From Neodiprion pinetum (taxonomy: Eukaryota; Arthropoda; Insecta; Hymenoptera; Diprionidae): a stretch of DNA of 64,000 bases. The notes below the pieces were generated by a model, which was not told where the DNA came from, searched no databases, and was given only the letters and a program-made list of their open reading frames with translations. Each line of letters begins with the position of its first letter. Position 1 is the stretch's first letter. This document shows, piece by piece, positions 35,801-46,790 of this stretch. Where the stretch lies: positions 20,174,526 through 20,238,525 of the forward strand of contig NC_060234.1 of NCBI RefSeq assembly GCF_021155775.2, given 5' to 3'. A program made the position numbers and the translations under genes.

Positions 35801-38800
35801 TTGAACATTTTCGACTCCACCTGAAAACAATTTAAATTGCATAAGTTTTCGGAAACACAAATTAAGTTTATGATGTAAAATTTGCCAACGTGAGTAGATA
35901 CATAGACTCGTCGACCACAATTTACAACAAGATGATGAAGAAGACAACGAAGATAAATGCAATCGCGGCATCATCATCAGCCGAAAACGATCAATTACTA
36001 AAAAGATCTCCATAAATTGAAAACTTGAACGCATCGACGCTAGTTACTTTGCGATGATAATTTTTCTTGCTGCGATTAATCATCGCAAGTAACAATCTGA
36101 ATCGATCAGTTTTACTGGTCCATTTAAATGGGTCACAACGATATTCACTATATGCGTAGTTTTTTGAAATATTACAAGAAGGTCGATCTCGCCCTGATAA
36201 TTCGGACCTCGTGTTCCACCGTTTTCAAAAATTTTCACGGTCAATCTTTTCTCGCCCCAGCCTCATAAAACCGTTTCTTTACTTTCCAGCGATGAGACGA
36301 CCCGGCACCATTACTATCTCCAGCTGCGCGACAACGTCGTCCGACATGGCGGCGGGGTGGAAAGCCTCCACCCCCACCACCCCTTGCACAAACCGGGGGT
36401 GGTTGCGCCCTTGCTCGCGCTTGCAGGGCTCGCTCTTCAGGCCGACCTCGGCGACTATTCCGAGGAGCGTCATCGACCTCACGCCGGTTCGGTCGGTTAC
36501 TGCAAGTCTACCGACTACCTTCCACCCCACGTGAGTCATTACTCTTAAGATTTCCATCAACCATGGGATATTTCCCAATGGGGGTGATGGTGAAGGGTTG
36601 AAAATTTATTACTCACTTTTGGGAATCGTGTGATGATTATGTTTATCGCATGTTTGTGACACGCACGCGTGTTGAATAAAAAAAAGCTAGCGTTTTTATT
36701 CTATTTTCCGCACTACGTCGACTGTAATGAATGAGGTGTACAGCCGGACAACGAGTTACAACGGTTGGCTCAGTCGGTGAATCAGCTGCGAAAGTTACCG
36801 ACTCTGTGGAGAAGATAACTGACAATGAGTAACGACCGGCAGGTGCTGCCCTCTGAGTACACAAGTGTGAAACATCTTTTACTATTACTTCGTGGTTTGG
36901 ACAAGTTCAGTTTTCAAAGCTTTGATTAAGGGTGAATGTGGGCTTTATCCGTGAAACAAAAATTAGTCAAAAAGTAAAACCAGTTGTAAAATATTTCAAC
37001 ACTGTTATTTACGTCAATGAATTGTGGTAGAAACAAAAATATTAAAAATATTCGAGTAATGATTCTATAATTGAAACATTCAAAATTATTGAATTGTGGT
37101 ATTTTTGATTTCATTCTAACGTTTTTAAACTCCGGATGGTAGTAGAAGAGACGGAGGCACGACGGACCCCTTAAACCGCTAATTATTTTTTGTGGTTCTT
37201 GAGCACCGGCTACAAGTTGTTTCGATGTATCTCGAACAGGTTCATCGGTATTTTTCGATGAGTGAAAACAAAAAAAAACAGCAAAACTCCGGGCCGCGAG
37301 CCCTCTCCAAAAATTCGACACATTTTTTTTTCTTCTAAATAACTGTATCCTTTAATTCTATTTGTATTGAATAAATCATTGATTATATTATCTATCAATA
37401 TGTATGACAAAAAAAATGTATACTCCGGAGCAAATGGCCTTTATCTCAAATATAGTTTTTAAAATAGCTGTGTCTCAAAGGAATGTTGCAAACTTCAATT
37501 CAACACCTATTAATCGAACCTCCAATATCTCAATATTAAAGGAAAAAATTTATTTTGCCTACATATTTTGGGGGGTTCGTCCAAAGCAGAAGACCATAAT
37601 ACAAATATGAATCGACTAAAATGTACTTTAAATTATATAAATGCAGGCGGTTTTTACTAACCTACTCTGAAATGCATAAGTGCAGGCAAAAATTTTACGC
37701 TGAATTACATGAATGCAGATGGATTCCGGTGAAGCGTATACTGGATTGAATAAATGCAGGTGGACTTCAGGGGGAATTTAATGTAAATTGCATATAAATG
37801 CAGATAGCTTAACCCCATGAGATTAAAGCCTATGAGACATTGACGTGAAATACCCTCGTATGTGGCAATAAAAATCTAATTTACACTTTTCTTTTTTTTT
37901 TGTTCACATTTCCCAGATGTGTATCGAGAAGAATATACTTAGTATTCTTAGCGCCCAGCATCGAGATAATCGCGGATTGTCACGAGAGGAAGCGGAGCTC
38001 CAATATATCCGGGAGGCGGTGCTCCTGGAAGCGCCGCTCAACGCGCACCTCTACCGGCTTCGTAGGAGCAAAAATGAAGCCGGCCCTGGACGGATCCTTC
38101 TCGCGATTTGCGCTCGTGGAGTCCGCGTATACGCCGAGGAAGAGACGCCTCGAGTATTTGCCTGGAACAACATCGGCAAACTCTGCTTTGATGTAAGTAC
38201 TTTCGCTCAATCTGCGGAACTCTTCAAGAGATAATCGCGTACCCGTTTATTCTTGCAATACATACATTTGCACATACGTACAATTATATTCGTCGTGAAT
38301 AACCCCCATAATGCGAATCTAAAATTGTCGGATACACTTAACGCTACATAATTTTACTGAAGAAATAATTTTCCTACGGGGGGGGGATGCACTTTAATTA
38401 AAATTGACCCTGCCTGATATTGAACGTAGAGAGCTGCAGATTCGTTTTTTGACTCCGTTTCTTGATCGAAATAATCATCTTGAACGGGAAATTAATTCAA
38501 TTATTTTTAGGCTGTTTGTAAAACCTTTATTTAAAAAAAAAAAGTAAAGATATCGAAAGTGCAATACGATTCATTATTCAAAACCGTTTTCTGAACACGT
38601 GAAAACATCGGCAACTCTTAATCTTGAAAATTGTGAGAGGAGATGAATTTTTTCAAGAAATTTTTTCTCTATCAACTGTTATTATCTTACTTTTTTATTA
38701 TACATATATCGACGTTACACAGGTTACCTGACTTCAAAAATATACAATATCAACAGTCTAACTCTCAACGATTATTGCGTTATTTAACGCTCACGCTGAA

Positions 38801-41800
38801 AGACTGAAATATAGTATTTCGCACAAGCTGGAAGCTCGCATGATACAGTTAAACATCATTCATTCTATCACAGTATTCACAGTTCTCGGCTTACACACAG
38901 GGGCAGAGTGATTCGTGAACGGATAATTTTTTGGCCAAGTCGATTATGTTGGCAACGCAGAATCAACCGACAGCGCCATCAGCGGCCAGCCGTAAACCCG
39001 TTTGAATTTTATGTTGTTGGTTTCGGTTGTGTTTAGGACACGGTCTTACATACAAGACCGTGGCTTAGGAAAACTGCGTTTGTTTCGCGGTCGGCCGGTG
39101 GTGGCGCTGTGAGTTGATTACGCGTTGATTTTGCGTTGCCAACGTAATCAGCATGGCCGAAAAATTAGTCGTGTTTGAATCACTGCCCCCGTGTGTATAG
39201 ATCACGTGAAATTTCGTCTATAGCAATTTCTACTTATTTCACACTTTTCTGAAGCTGCATGTGTCTTAGTTTAACGTAAAGTAAAAGTGTCTTAAATTAA
39301 CGACACAGTTATACAACCCATAATTATAACAGCTTTTTCAATATCAAAATTTCCTCCCAATTCATCCCTTCCCACAATTTTGAAGATTAAGAGACACCGA
39401 TTTTTTCACCTGTTCAGAAGACGGTTTGGAACAATTAATCATACTGCATTTTTGATATCGGCATTTTTTCAAAAATAACATTTTGCAATCAGCCTAAAAA
39501 TGACCGAATTGAATTCCCGTTTCAGGTAGTTATTTCTATCGAGAAACATAGCTCGAAAATAAATCGACAGCTCTCTACGCCCCCTTAAGTATTTAATAAA
39601 TACCATTCAATTGTAATGCCCAAAAAAAAAAAAAAAAAAAATCGGATATATTTGACTCTTAATCTGAAATTACATTAAATTTTCAAAATTCTAAGTGATT
39701 CTGATTTTCTGTCTTTAATTTGCAGCGTAAAAAGTTTGAAATTCGGGCAGTTGACCAACCGGACAAACTCACCTTGTACAGTGGGTGCGATGACAAAAGT
39801 AAATTATTGTTGGGACTCTGTCGAGACACCCATCAATTTTCCATGGCTATAGCACCACGACTGAGCGAGGCGCGACGTCGCGAAGAAGAAGGTGAGATAT
39901 ATTATTACGTTAATAGATATATTATTACGTTAATAGATATATGCCGAGCGTTTAACCACTTATCAGTTTGTGTGTGCATTTCATATGATTTCGCAGATTT
40001 TTTTGGAATTTCAAAGGATTTAAAGCAGTACATCTGATTTGATAGATTTGAAAGATTTCAGACGATCTCCAAGAATTTCAAGAAACTTCATAGTTTTAGT
40101 GATTATATGTCATCTCAAAGATTTCAGATGATTAGACAAGGTTTAACAGAATTTCGGAAAATTTTGAAAGTGTCCGTAGGATCTTAAAAATTCCATTTCA
40201 TTTCTAAGATTTGAGATATTTGGGATTGTTTCACATGTCGTTATGTAGGATTGTGCGTCAGTAGTGTACATCGGCGTAGGTTGATGATGAAATGGAACCA
40301 GTAACTAGGATACTGATTTAAGTTGGTATCGCTGTAAGAACCAATAGCGCCCTCTGCCTGCAATCCCCTACTGGTCCGTATTGCGATACCAACCTGAATC
40401 AGTACCCTAGACACAGTTTCCGTTTCAGAATCCACTTCCGCATGTATACATAAGATTTGAAAGGTGGTCAATTCCTTGCTATATGACATGTTAATTAGGA
40501 CATTGCAAGTAATAAACAAAACTAATACAATTTATCTCATAATCGAATTATAAACCTGGGATAAGCTAAGTTACGTTCAACCCACACAGCAAATCTACAC
40601 GGTTGATGAAAAGAACCACATCACACCGTACAATTCGTTTTTGCAGAGCGGAAGGTGCTGCGAGACTGCTACATGTACCCAGCGAGGTGCAAATTAAGCT
40701 TAGCTGCACGAGGCGCTCGGAGTGACCAACGCATCTCTGTTATTTCAAGTACTTCTTCCAACACAACGTCGGGCATAGTGAGCGATCGAGTTCACAGTGA
40801 AGATGAACCTGATACTGCACCAGCTTCAACAGAGTGTCTACCTCGGCTCACAGAGTATCCAAACCACACGCAGCCATCGCAAATCATCAACGGCACTAAC
40901 GGTGACGAGCATTCCAGGCCGTCGTCTCCTGCTTCTACGGTGGATGGTGAGAATAAAAAAATTAAGAATCACATCCTTCCAACTTACCTTTTTTAAAAAA
41001 ATAGACTTGCTCTATTTGTGTGCTGAAATTTGATGGAAATGGATTTTCTTTCAACACTTGTAACAACTTCTGTACAGAAGTTGACAACATCGAAGCTGCG
41101 CCGTCATCTGTAGCACAGCAACGCCTCGTCTCGACCGCAGGAGTAACAGCGGAAGGCTCGCAGTGCAGCAGTAATTGCAGTACAGTGGTTATTGTTAATG
41201 TTCCCGATGGTCCTCCTCCACAAATACGAAGAGCATCTGCAACGTCAAGTCTCGAATTAGGCTACTCGCATACGGCCCAAAATTCAGCTGTTTCTTCAGA
41301 GACTGCGAGTTTTCCTGGTGCGATTTACGATAGGTGTAGAAAAACTGGAAAATATGCCGGTGAGTTCCAGTTTACATTCGTCTTTATATTCTGCAAATGC
41401 GAGTTTCCTTGATATGCAAAGATTGCGAAGACTCGAGGCTCCGAAAATTTTAGGAATTATTTCCAAGGTATAAAATTTCAACTGTGCTTTTATATAATGC
41501 CGATAGGTAGTATAAATTTGTAATTAACTTGTCAAAACGATATTCTTTACGTGCTGGACGAGAATTTAACTTCTTTTGAATAAGGTAATGTGGTAATTAA
41601 TTGATGTTTCTTTTAACTAAGCATAATAGAAACGTGTTTCGAAACACAAATTTTATGGTATAAGTATGCAGCTGCGATACCAATTAATAATTCCATCTAT
41701 CGCATCAAATGAAGCTACGAAAACCATTTGATAAATTAACGAAATATCCTTTCTGCATTTTTTTCAGGCACTGACATCGCTAGTGAAACAAGTGGCGTTT

Positions 41801-44800
41801 ATACTCTGAGGAGTAGTGAAATGCAAGACGAACGTAACACAGATGTGTACTCACCAACAGGAATCGCGAATGCATCTTCAGCTGCGAGTGACGTTTGCGC
41901 TATGAGTTCGGTTCCCTCAACAACAGACGAAGCCTCAGTGACTTCCGGCTTCTACACAATTCACAGCGGCCTGAGATCAGAGACTAGTGGTGTCTACACC
42001 GAAGACGTAAACACAGAAGATCAGGAGCCGATATATAGTATTTGCAAAGACGGTGATCAAGTTGAAAACAGGAATTCGGGAATGGACGAAGCGCTTCTTG
42101 AACAGGAGCTCGAAGACTCGAGGTCGAGAAGCAACAGCATTTTGAGCGCTGGCAGTTTCAGGGGAGATGGGAGTGACCCATCGGACGTAGGACCTCTTCT
42201 CTCCGCAGACGAACTCTCCGATTTAATCGTTGGGAGATATCCGCCTCGCAAGACGATCAGCAATTCCATGGACTCGGACTGCGACTACGTAACCCTTCCG
42301 CCTCCGCCACCACCTCCTAGAACTGACAGTGAAAGGCAGCTCCCTCTTCCGCCACCGTATCCAGTGAGCGGAGATTACGCGACGATTAAATCGCCCATGA
42401 GCGAAGCTTCCATCGAACGGGAACCACCGCCACCTCCTCCATACAACGCTGTTCGAGGGGATTTCGTTCCTCTGCCTCCACGAAGGTCCGATCCTCCGCC
42501 GCCTCCCCCCTACACGGCACCGAGAGAAAGGATTCAGATCCCTCCGCCGACCCCTCCGAGGAACGACGCAGTCACTCCAAGGGAGCCTCCACCACCGCCG
42601 CCGTACCCTGAAATTCCAGATCATCAGGAGGCGGTTTCGACGCTGTACGATAAGGGCGATGAGGAAAATGGTGCCAAAGTTACGGCTGGTAAGTCCTACG
42701 GCAGTCTGAATAGAAGCAACGCTGTTTCGACATCTTCGTCAAATTTCTCTTCGGGGATCGTAACGAACGTAGTTCAGACCGCAGCACCGAAACCACCGCC
42801 TAGAATTCAACCGCCGACCTATCCTGGGGACAAAATGAAACCCACTCCGGTTCACGCTCCAGTCGCCGCACTCGTCGTTGGGCCTAATAACTATTTGGAC
42901 GTCCACGCTTCGCGGGGTGGATCGCTGCTTCTTCCTTACCTCTCACCGGCTCCTCCGCCTACGACGCATTCCAGACAACCGCCTCCGCCGCCACCCAGCT
43001 TAGCTACCGTGTACACAAGTCAGGTAGCGAGATCGCAGATCGAACAGTACAAGCAACAATTGTACTCCGACGTCGACTTCGTCATGTTCCCACTGAAGGA
43101 TCCGGCCGTTTCTAAGCAGGAGTACATCGACGCTAAACAAGGATCGCTGATTGCAGCAATGGCGGCTTACCCTCCACCGCCTTACCCTACTTTTAACAAT
43201 AAATCGTCGGTCGTTTATCGCAGCACGCCTTATCTGCCGGGTTCTTCGTTCTCTTCACCGTCCAAATACGCTTCTAACCAAAACTTGAGTATCGCCGGCG
43301 ATTCTTCAGGTGGTAATTACTTGCCGCAAAGCAATGTAAGCAGCCACTACGCGGCGAGCACGAGCTCTTTGTACAGCGGAGCAACCTGCTCATCTGGAGG
43401 AAGCCATAGTCTTCGAAGAGAACCACCTGCTCCTACGCATCCTCATACTCTACATGGATTTTCAAGGACTAAAAGCGACGATAATATACTTAAAAGTTTT
43501 GACTTGTCGCTCAACACTAGGGTTTCGTCTTTGTTGCAGCCGAAACATCGACGGTTACCACCGCCGCCACCCCCACCTCCTTATAAGATTCAGGTAAGAT
43601 CAGATTTAATTAGATTGGATCTTGACATAAAATATTTGCTTCTCAAAATGATATTTAACCGATATTTGAATACAGCTCCATATTTTAACGTCTGAAGAGC
43701 ATGTCTTCAAGAATACTGTCTCCAAATCGGTTCGGCCGTGTTAGAAATATCGTAGAAACTGCAAAACGTCACCAAACGAAATGCTAGATGTTACTGTCAA
43801 TAATAATGATTTCTATTGATAGATTTTAATGAAAAATATGCAAATGTACCTCGATCTATATCATTTTCCATGAATTAAACCCCAATTGAAATTCATGGTT
43901 GGCAGTCAAAATGTGCATTCCCAAAATTCGTCTTTTTTTTCTGCCATCTTCTTGTATACAGAGTGAATTCCTAACGATTGCATGGTCTGTTGTCTGCTGA
44001 AATTGAATGCGCACGCGCTACGATCCGAGGGGAGTTGTTTATCAGGGCGACCAACCATTTTAAATTTAGACGACAGTTCGCCGCGATGGATGTAACCAAT
44101 GCAACCTCAAAAATTTTAACAGTTGTCGTTGGTAATTGTGCTCAATTCTTGACTGTCAAAATTTTTGAGGTTAGATACGGTTGGTTGCCTTGGCAAATGA
44201 CTGCTCTTGGATTGTAGCGCGTGCGCAATAAATTTCAACAGATGACGGACCATGCAATGGTTAGCAAATCATTCTGTACATACATATAGTATGTATATAT
44301 GTGGTGTTTGATTTTCATGGAGCTTGAAAAGATAACATTATCGTTCGAACGTAGTCGTATTATTTAGAGCGACGCGAATTGAAGAAAAGTATCTCTAGTT
44401 GAACAAGGAAATGGATGTCTGCTGGATGAATTTTAGAGCAGAAAAAAGTATAAATATTCTATACGATTTCAGATTCGTCAGTCTTTCGTAGGTTCTTCCC
44501 CAACGATCGGAAAAGAATAGAAACGGATTGAGAATTTCAATACGATCTATTCCGATTTCTTTATCCAAATGGATGTTTCGTATTCTTTGAAAAGAATTAA
44601 TTCGGATAAAAAGAATTGAATCGGATTGATAATTGCCATCCCTTATTCTAAATAAATAATTGAAACGAACAAGCTATTAGAAGTAGCATTGTCGCGAATA
44701 TGAAGGGATAGAAAAGAACAGGTAAAATCGAATAGTAACGAATAAACATTTAAGAATTAAAACGAATAGTGCCTCATTGGAATAACTCATGCTTAATTCG

Positions 44801-45490
44801 GAAACTTAAAGAAATGGGATTCATAATTCTGCTAATCGTTCCGTTTCTATTCTTTTCCGATTGCTGGGTCATTTATCACATTCGTTCTTGCTCTTGATGT
44901 TGTACTTAAATTGTACTAACTCTTTCAGTTAAATTATAAATGACTTCAACAAGGAGAAATATAACTCTTAGTCTGATGAAATGTAACTGAACGAATTGGC
45001 GTATTTGTTACAGACTTTGGAAAAGAGTCAACCTCTTCCATCGACCTCCTCATCGTCGATAAATACGACAAAGTTGAATAGTTCGTCCATGGGAATGCCG
45101 GAAAGGGACGATGGTAAGGATGACGGGATGTTGGACATACGAACTTTACGTGAAAAAAGTCGAAATTTAGACTTGCCACTAATATCGGCGCTCTGCAATG
45201 ATCGGTACCTTCTGAAACAAACGAACGCCTTTGTCCTACCCAAGCACCCTACCGAAGGCAACGTTGTTTCATCTTCGAAATCGAGCTCGAGGAGCAGTAG
45301 CGGGACTTCGAGTAGAAACAAGTACCCAGTGAGCGGTTTATCCACAACACAAATTTCCAAGCCCCCTAGGAAACCCTCCACAAGTACTCACAGGCATCCC
45401 GGAGAAGCTAAAGGAAATGCTCATAGATTACTGGCCGCTTCTGGGCCATCGCCGGCCAAAAAGGATCCCACAAGAGCGTCGCATTCATAG
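32763..45490 (+). CDS. ex: Expanded (Hippo-pathway FERM scaffold), 5'-partial, eight exons
   Basis: Joined exons 32763-32842, 36290-36530, 37917-38192, 39726-39891, 40647-40946, 41078-41359, 41768-43593 and 45014-45490 give one open frame of 1215 codons plus TAG, all with GT-AG borders and matching phases. Residues 1-27 are the last strand of FERM F1 (LYFRVQYYV). The F2 lobe follows from DETTRHHYYLQLRDNVV, then the PH-like F3 lobe (about 150-260). The rest is disordered and proline-rich, with six PPPY motifs at about residues 643, 671, 694, 725, 918 and 1051. A TSGIVS sequence at 295-300 matches the Slimb/beta-TrCP phosphodegron known in fly Expanded. In Drosophila, Ex sits at the apical cortex with Merlin, Kibra and Crumbs, activates Hippo/Warts and binds Yorkie through PPxY-WW contacts. 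The start codon and most of F1 are not in view. FRMD-type relatives are less likely given the PPxY array. Confidence 0.9.
32843..36289 (+). other. ex: expanded intron of 3.4 kb
   Basis: GTAAGT...TTTCCAG intron. It contains mostly AT-rich DNA and a small inverted-repeat segment at about 34079-34177. Long open frames such as 35263-35622 show no domain and are probably chance. Confidence 0.8.
34079..34177. mobile_element. Small inverted-repeat fragment with NRF1-type sites
   Basis: GTCTGCGAATGCGCCTGCGC and the reverse complement of the right side (GTTTGCGAGAGCGCATGCGC) are related, and both arms continue with AGACCAC / TGGTCGTCT. Palindromes TGCGCCTGCGCA (34089-34100) and GCGCATGCGCT (34160-34170). 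Confidence 0.4.
36290..36530 (+). CDS. ex: expanded, FERM F2 exon
   Basis: Begins with one base that completes a serine codon, then DETTRHHYYLQLRDNVV, the F1-F2 linker and first F2 helix. It continues with LALAGLALQADLGDY and ends STDYLPPH. A histidine- and glycine-rich insert (HGGGVESLHPHHPLHKPG) separates the two. Acceptor CTTTCCAG, donor GTGAGT. It is GC- and CpG-rich compared with the flanking introns. Confidence 0.88.
36531..37916 (+). other. ex: expanded intron with degenerate ATGCAG repeats
   Basis: 1.4-kb intron. The segment at about 37640-37810 holds four diverged units built around ATAAATGCAGGYGG. A T-rich acceptor tract ends at 37916. Confidence 0.8.
37640..37810 (+). repeat. Degenerate tandem units (ATGCAGG)
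   Basis: Spaced about 45-60 bp apart: ATAAATGCAGGCGG, ATAAGTGCAGGC, ATGAATGCAGATGG, ATAAATGCAGGTGG and ATAAATGCAGATAG, each after an AATT-like stretch. Confidence 0.55.
37917..38192 (+). CDS. ex: expanded, FERM F2-F3 exon
   Basis: 92 codons, phase 0 at both ends. Starts MCIEKNILSILSAQHRDNRG; the methionine is internal because the upstream exon joins in frame. It contains the F2 helix region (SREEAELQYIREAVLLEAPL) and the first F3 strands (ILLAICARGVRVYAEE, VFAWNNIGKLCFD). The WxNIGKLxF pattern is typical of FERM C-lobes. Donor GTAAGT. Confidence 0.9.
38193..39725 (+). other. ex: expanded intron carrying a foldback element
   Basis: 1.5-kb intron with the inverted-repeat element at 38892-39197. 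An A-run lies near 39625. Acceptor TTTGCAG. Confidence 0.8.
38892..39197. mobile_element. Foldback element related to family A
   Basis: Left end TACACACAGGGGCAG and right end CTGCCCCCGTGTGTA form terminal inverted repeats. Inner arms share ATTTTTTGGCC / GGCCGAAAAATTAGTCG, GTTGGCAACG and CAGCGCCA. A central ACCGTGGC / ACGGTC pairing completes the hairpin. No ORF. Internal motifs recur in 17754-18109. Confidence 0.7.
39726..39891 (+). CDS. ex: expanded, FERM F3 exon
   Basis: Reads RKKFEIRAVDQPDKLTLYSG, then CDDKSKLLLGLCRDTHQFSM and ARRREEE. These are the later strands and C-terminal helix of the PH-like F3 lobe. It ends with a split codon (phase 1) at GTGAGA. Confidence 0.9.
39892..40646 (+). 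other. ex: expanded intron with a 20-bp duplication and a small inverted repeat
   Basis: Directly after the donor, the 20-mer AGATATATTATTACGTTAAT is repeated perfectly (39895-39914, 39915-39934). A run of diverged AGATTTCA-like words follows at 40000-40220. The inverted repeat at 40289-40426 lies downstream. Acceptor TTTTTGCAG. Confidence 0.75.
40289..40426. mobile_element. Small inverted-repeat element inside expanded intron
   Basis: GAAATGGAACCAGTAACTAG and TACTGATTTAAGTTGGTATC on the left pair imperfectly with GATACCAACCTGAATCAGTA and CAGTTTCCGTTTC on the right. 138 bp, no ORF, no clear target duplication. Confidence 0.55.
40647..40946 (+). CDS. ex: expanded, exon with Slimb-type degron
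   Basis: After ERKVLRDCYMYPARCKLSLA, which closes the FERM region, the exon becomes serine/threonine-rich. TTSGIVSD (TSGIVS codons at 40766-40783) is the DSG-like phosphodegron reported in Drosophila Ex, which SCF-Slimb reads after Crumbs-dependent phosphorylation. Both borders are in phase 1. Donor GTGAGA. Confidence 0.87.
41078..41359 (+). CDS. ex: expanded, low-complexity linker exon
   Basis: Reads EVDNIEAAPSSVAQQRLVST through VVIVNVPDGPPPQIRRASAT to KTGKYAG. Serine-, alanine- and cysteine-containing linker without a fold. Acceptor TGTACAG, donor GTGAGT, phase 1 at both ends. Confidence 0.82.
41768..43593 (+). CDS. ex: expanded, large proline-rich exon with six PPPY motifs
   Basis: 608-codon exon from GTDIASETSGVYT to HRRLPPPPPPPPYKIQ. 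PPPY tetrapeptides are encoded at 42349-42360, 42433-42444, 42502-42513, 42595-42606, 43174-43185 and 43573-43584. The first four lie within 260 bases. Such motifs are ligands of WW domains (Yorkie, Kibra and Nedd4-type ligases in flies). Near the start, three T-S-G-aromatic/aliphatic-Y-T copies occur (41785, 41941 and 41980 onward). A basophilic RTKSDD sequence lies near 43465. The donor CAG|GTAAGA at 43593 is chosen over reading on to the in-frame stop at 43693, because the next exon continues in frame. Confidence 0.9.
43954..44283. mobile_element. Inverted-repeat element, family B relative, with NRF1-type sites
   Basis: Left GTATACAGAGTGAATTCCTA pairs with the reverse complement of the right end, GTATGTACAGAATGATTTGC. 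Both arms contain ATTGCATGG, then GCGCACGCGCTAC / GTAGCGCGTGCGC (44008-44019, 44216-44227). Inner CAACCTCAAAAATTTT / AAAATTTTTGAGGTT pairs. Same architecture as 18133-18404. Confidence 0.72.
44498..44868. mobile_element. Inverted-repeat element with CCCARCRATCGG ends
   Basis: Left end CCCAACGATCGGAAAAGAAT, then AGAAACGGA. The right end reads TCCGTTTCTATTCTTTTCCG, then ATTGCTGGG. The interior repeats GAATTGAATCGGAT-like words. No ORF and no clear target duplication. Confidence 0.6.
45014..45490 (+). CDS. ex: expanded, last coding exon
   Basis: 158 codons ending RASHS and a TAG stop at 45488-45490. Serine-rich, with a modestly conserved-looking block (DGMLDIRTLREKSRNLDLPL, then ISALCNDRYLLKQ) that resembles the folded or partner-binding C-terminal patch of Expanded proteins. 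The tail is basic and low-complexity. Acceptor TTGTTACAG; the frame is continuous with the PPPY exon. Confidence 0.87.
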   Translation, partial: TLEKSQPLPSTSSSSINTTKLNSSSMGMPERDDGKDDGMLDIRTLREKSRNLDLPLISALCNDRYLLKQTNAFVLPKHPTEGNVVSSSKSSSRSSSGTSSRNKYPVSGLSTTQISKPPRKPSTSTHRHPGEAKGNAHRLLAASGPSPAKKDPTRASHS

Positions 45491-46790
45491 TTCAGCAAAG
45501 CAGTGATTTCTATCTATAGAACATGGTTTGAGATCTGCAGAAATTTGACTGTTCTTATCTGGCCGCGGATTAAGACTACGAACTGCCAGAGGTAAGTCTC
45601 AGTGGCGAGTGTTTGGATTAGAATCACCTGTTATAGTAACTCGGATAGAACGACCCATTGGACTTACAGACCTGGCCAATGCAACAAGTGCAGCAAATGT
45701 GCTGGTTGCCGATCTTTGCTCTCGACACAAAAATTTCTGAACTACTTTTGTGCCGCATTATATTTGATAAATAGTTTTTAGATGTCTTCAAAGTTCGTGA
45801 TTTTAAGTACATTTTGTGGTGACAATGGAAATTGAAATTTTTTCATTCGAGATTTTTAAAAATCAACCGACAATTTTTGATACATGATAATAACGGTTGA
45901 CAAATATTTTATAAAAAAATTCAGAGTTTGTAAGACTTTTTCAGAATTTGGTTCTTCCAGCATTAATTAATTTATTTTTATTTTTTTTTTCGGAACAAAT
46001 GGGAATATTTATCCATCAGGGTTATTTCCCTATTCTTAATCAAAGAAGTTGTATGTGAATAGATCAACATGAAAGTGTGTAAATAAGGCCTGAGAACATT
46101 CTATTTGAATGTCTGAACTGTTTACTTGCTGAAAAAACATTATTCAACAGTATTGCAGACTTTGAATACTTTGAGCTGCATTCGAAAATAATTAGTATCC
46201 TGAAAATGCGTTTGATGAATTTATCAATTGAAATTACACTCGAATCAATTCAGTGATGTCAAAGCTTTAATTGAATGCAAATCATCGTATTTAGTCTATA
46301 ATTTTAGCGAGAATCTTGTTATTTCGTCACCGATCGGAGTAATAAGTTCCCCACTTGAGCACCGAATTCTTCAGAAACAATTCAAATTAAATATTTTCCA
46401 CTTGAAAGATTTCAACTGATACGTCCTTTCAGAATTGAAATATTTATGAAAGATTTCAAATATTCTGTTTAAAAAACGTTTTTCAAATTGAGAGATAAGT
46501 TGTAGCTTCAACGTTGCTTAAAATTGAAACAGAGCGAACACATACATATTTCTCTACATGTCACGTCTTAACGTCATTCACTGGTACACCTATACATACT
46601 ACGCATCTATACATATCAGTTTATGTCACTAGTGAGATGAACATATGAAAAATGTAAGCAAGTAGCTTTTTTATTCTCGATCTTTGTAATTATTATATAA
46701 TTGTACACAATATTTTTAATGTATATTGCATATTGTGCAATCAATGAAATAAATGTTTTTTTTTTTTAAACAATAAATGAAACTTGTAAA
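45491..46790 (+). other. ex: Likely expanded 3' UTR
   Basis: AT-rich, no ORF of note. The first AATAAA hexamers after the stop are at 46748-46753 and 46772-46777, with a T-rich element between them. This gives a UTR of about 1.3 kb if these are used. Confidence 0.5.
46748..46777 (+). terminator. ex: Polyadenylation signals AATAAA (two)
   Basis: AATAAA at 46748-46753 and 46772-46777, separated by TGTTTTTTTTTTTTAAAC. Confidence 0.5.

Larger units (their letters stand above)
43594..45013 (+). other. ex: expanded intron holding two inverted-repeat elements
   Basis: 1.4-kb final intron with elements at 43954-44283 and 44498-44868. The acceptor GTTACAG ends at 45013. Confidence 0.8.

Noticed and set aside
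43594..43695. Read-through extension of the PPPY exon to the stop at 43693
   Set aside because: A strong CAG|GTAAGA donor at 43593 and an in-frame downstream exon explain the data better. An intron-retained isoform is possible but unsupported.
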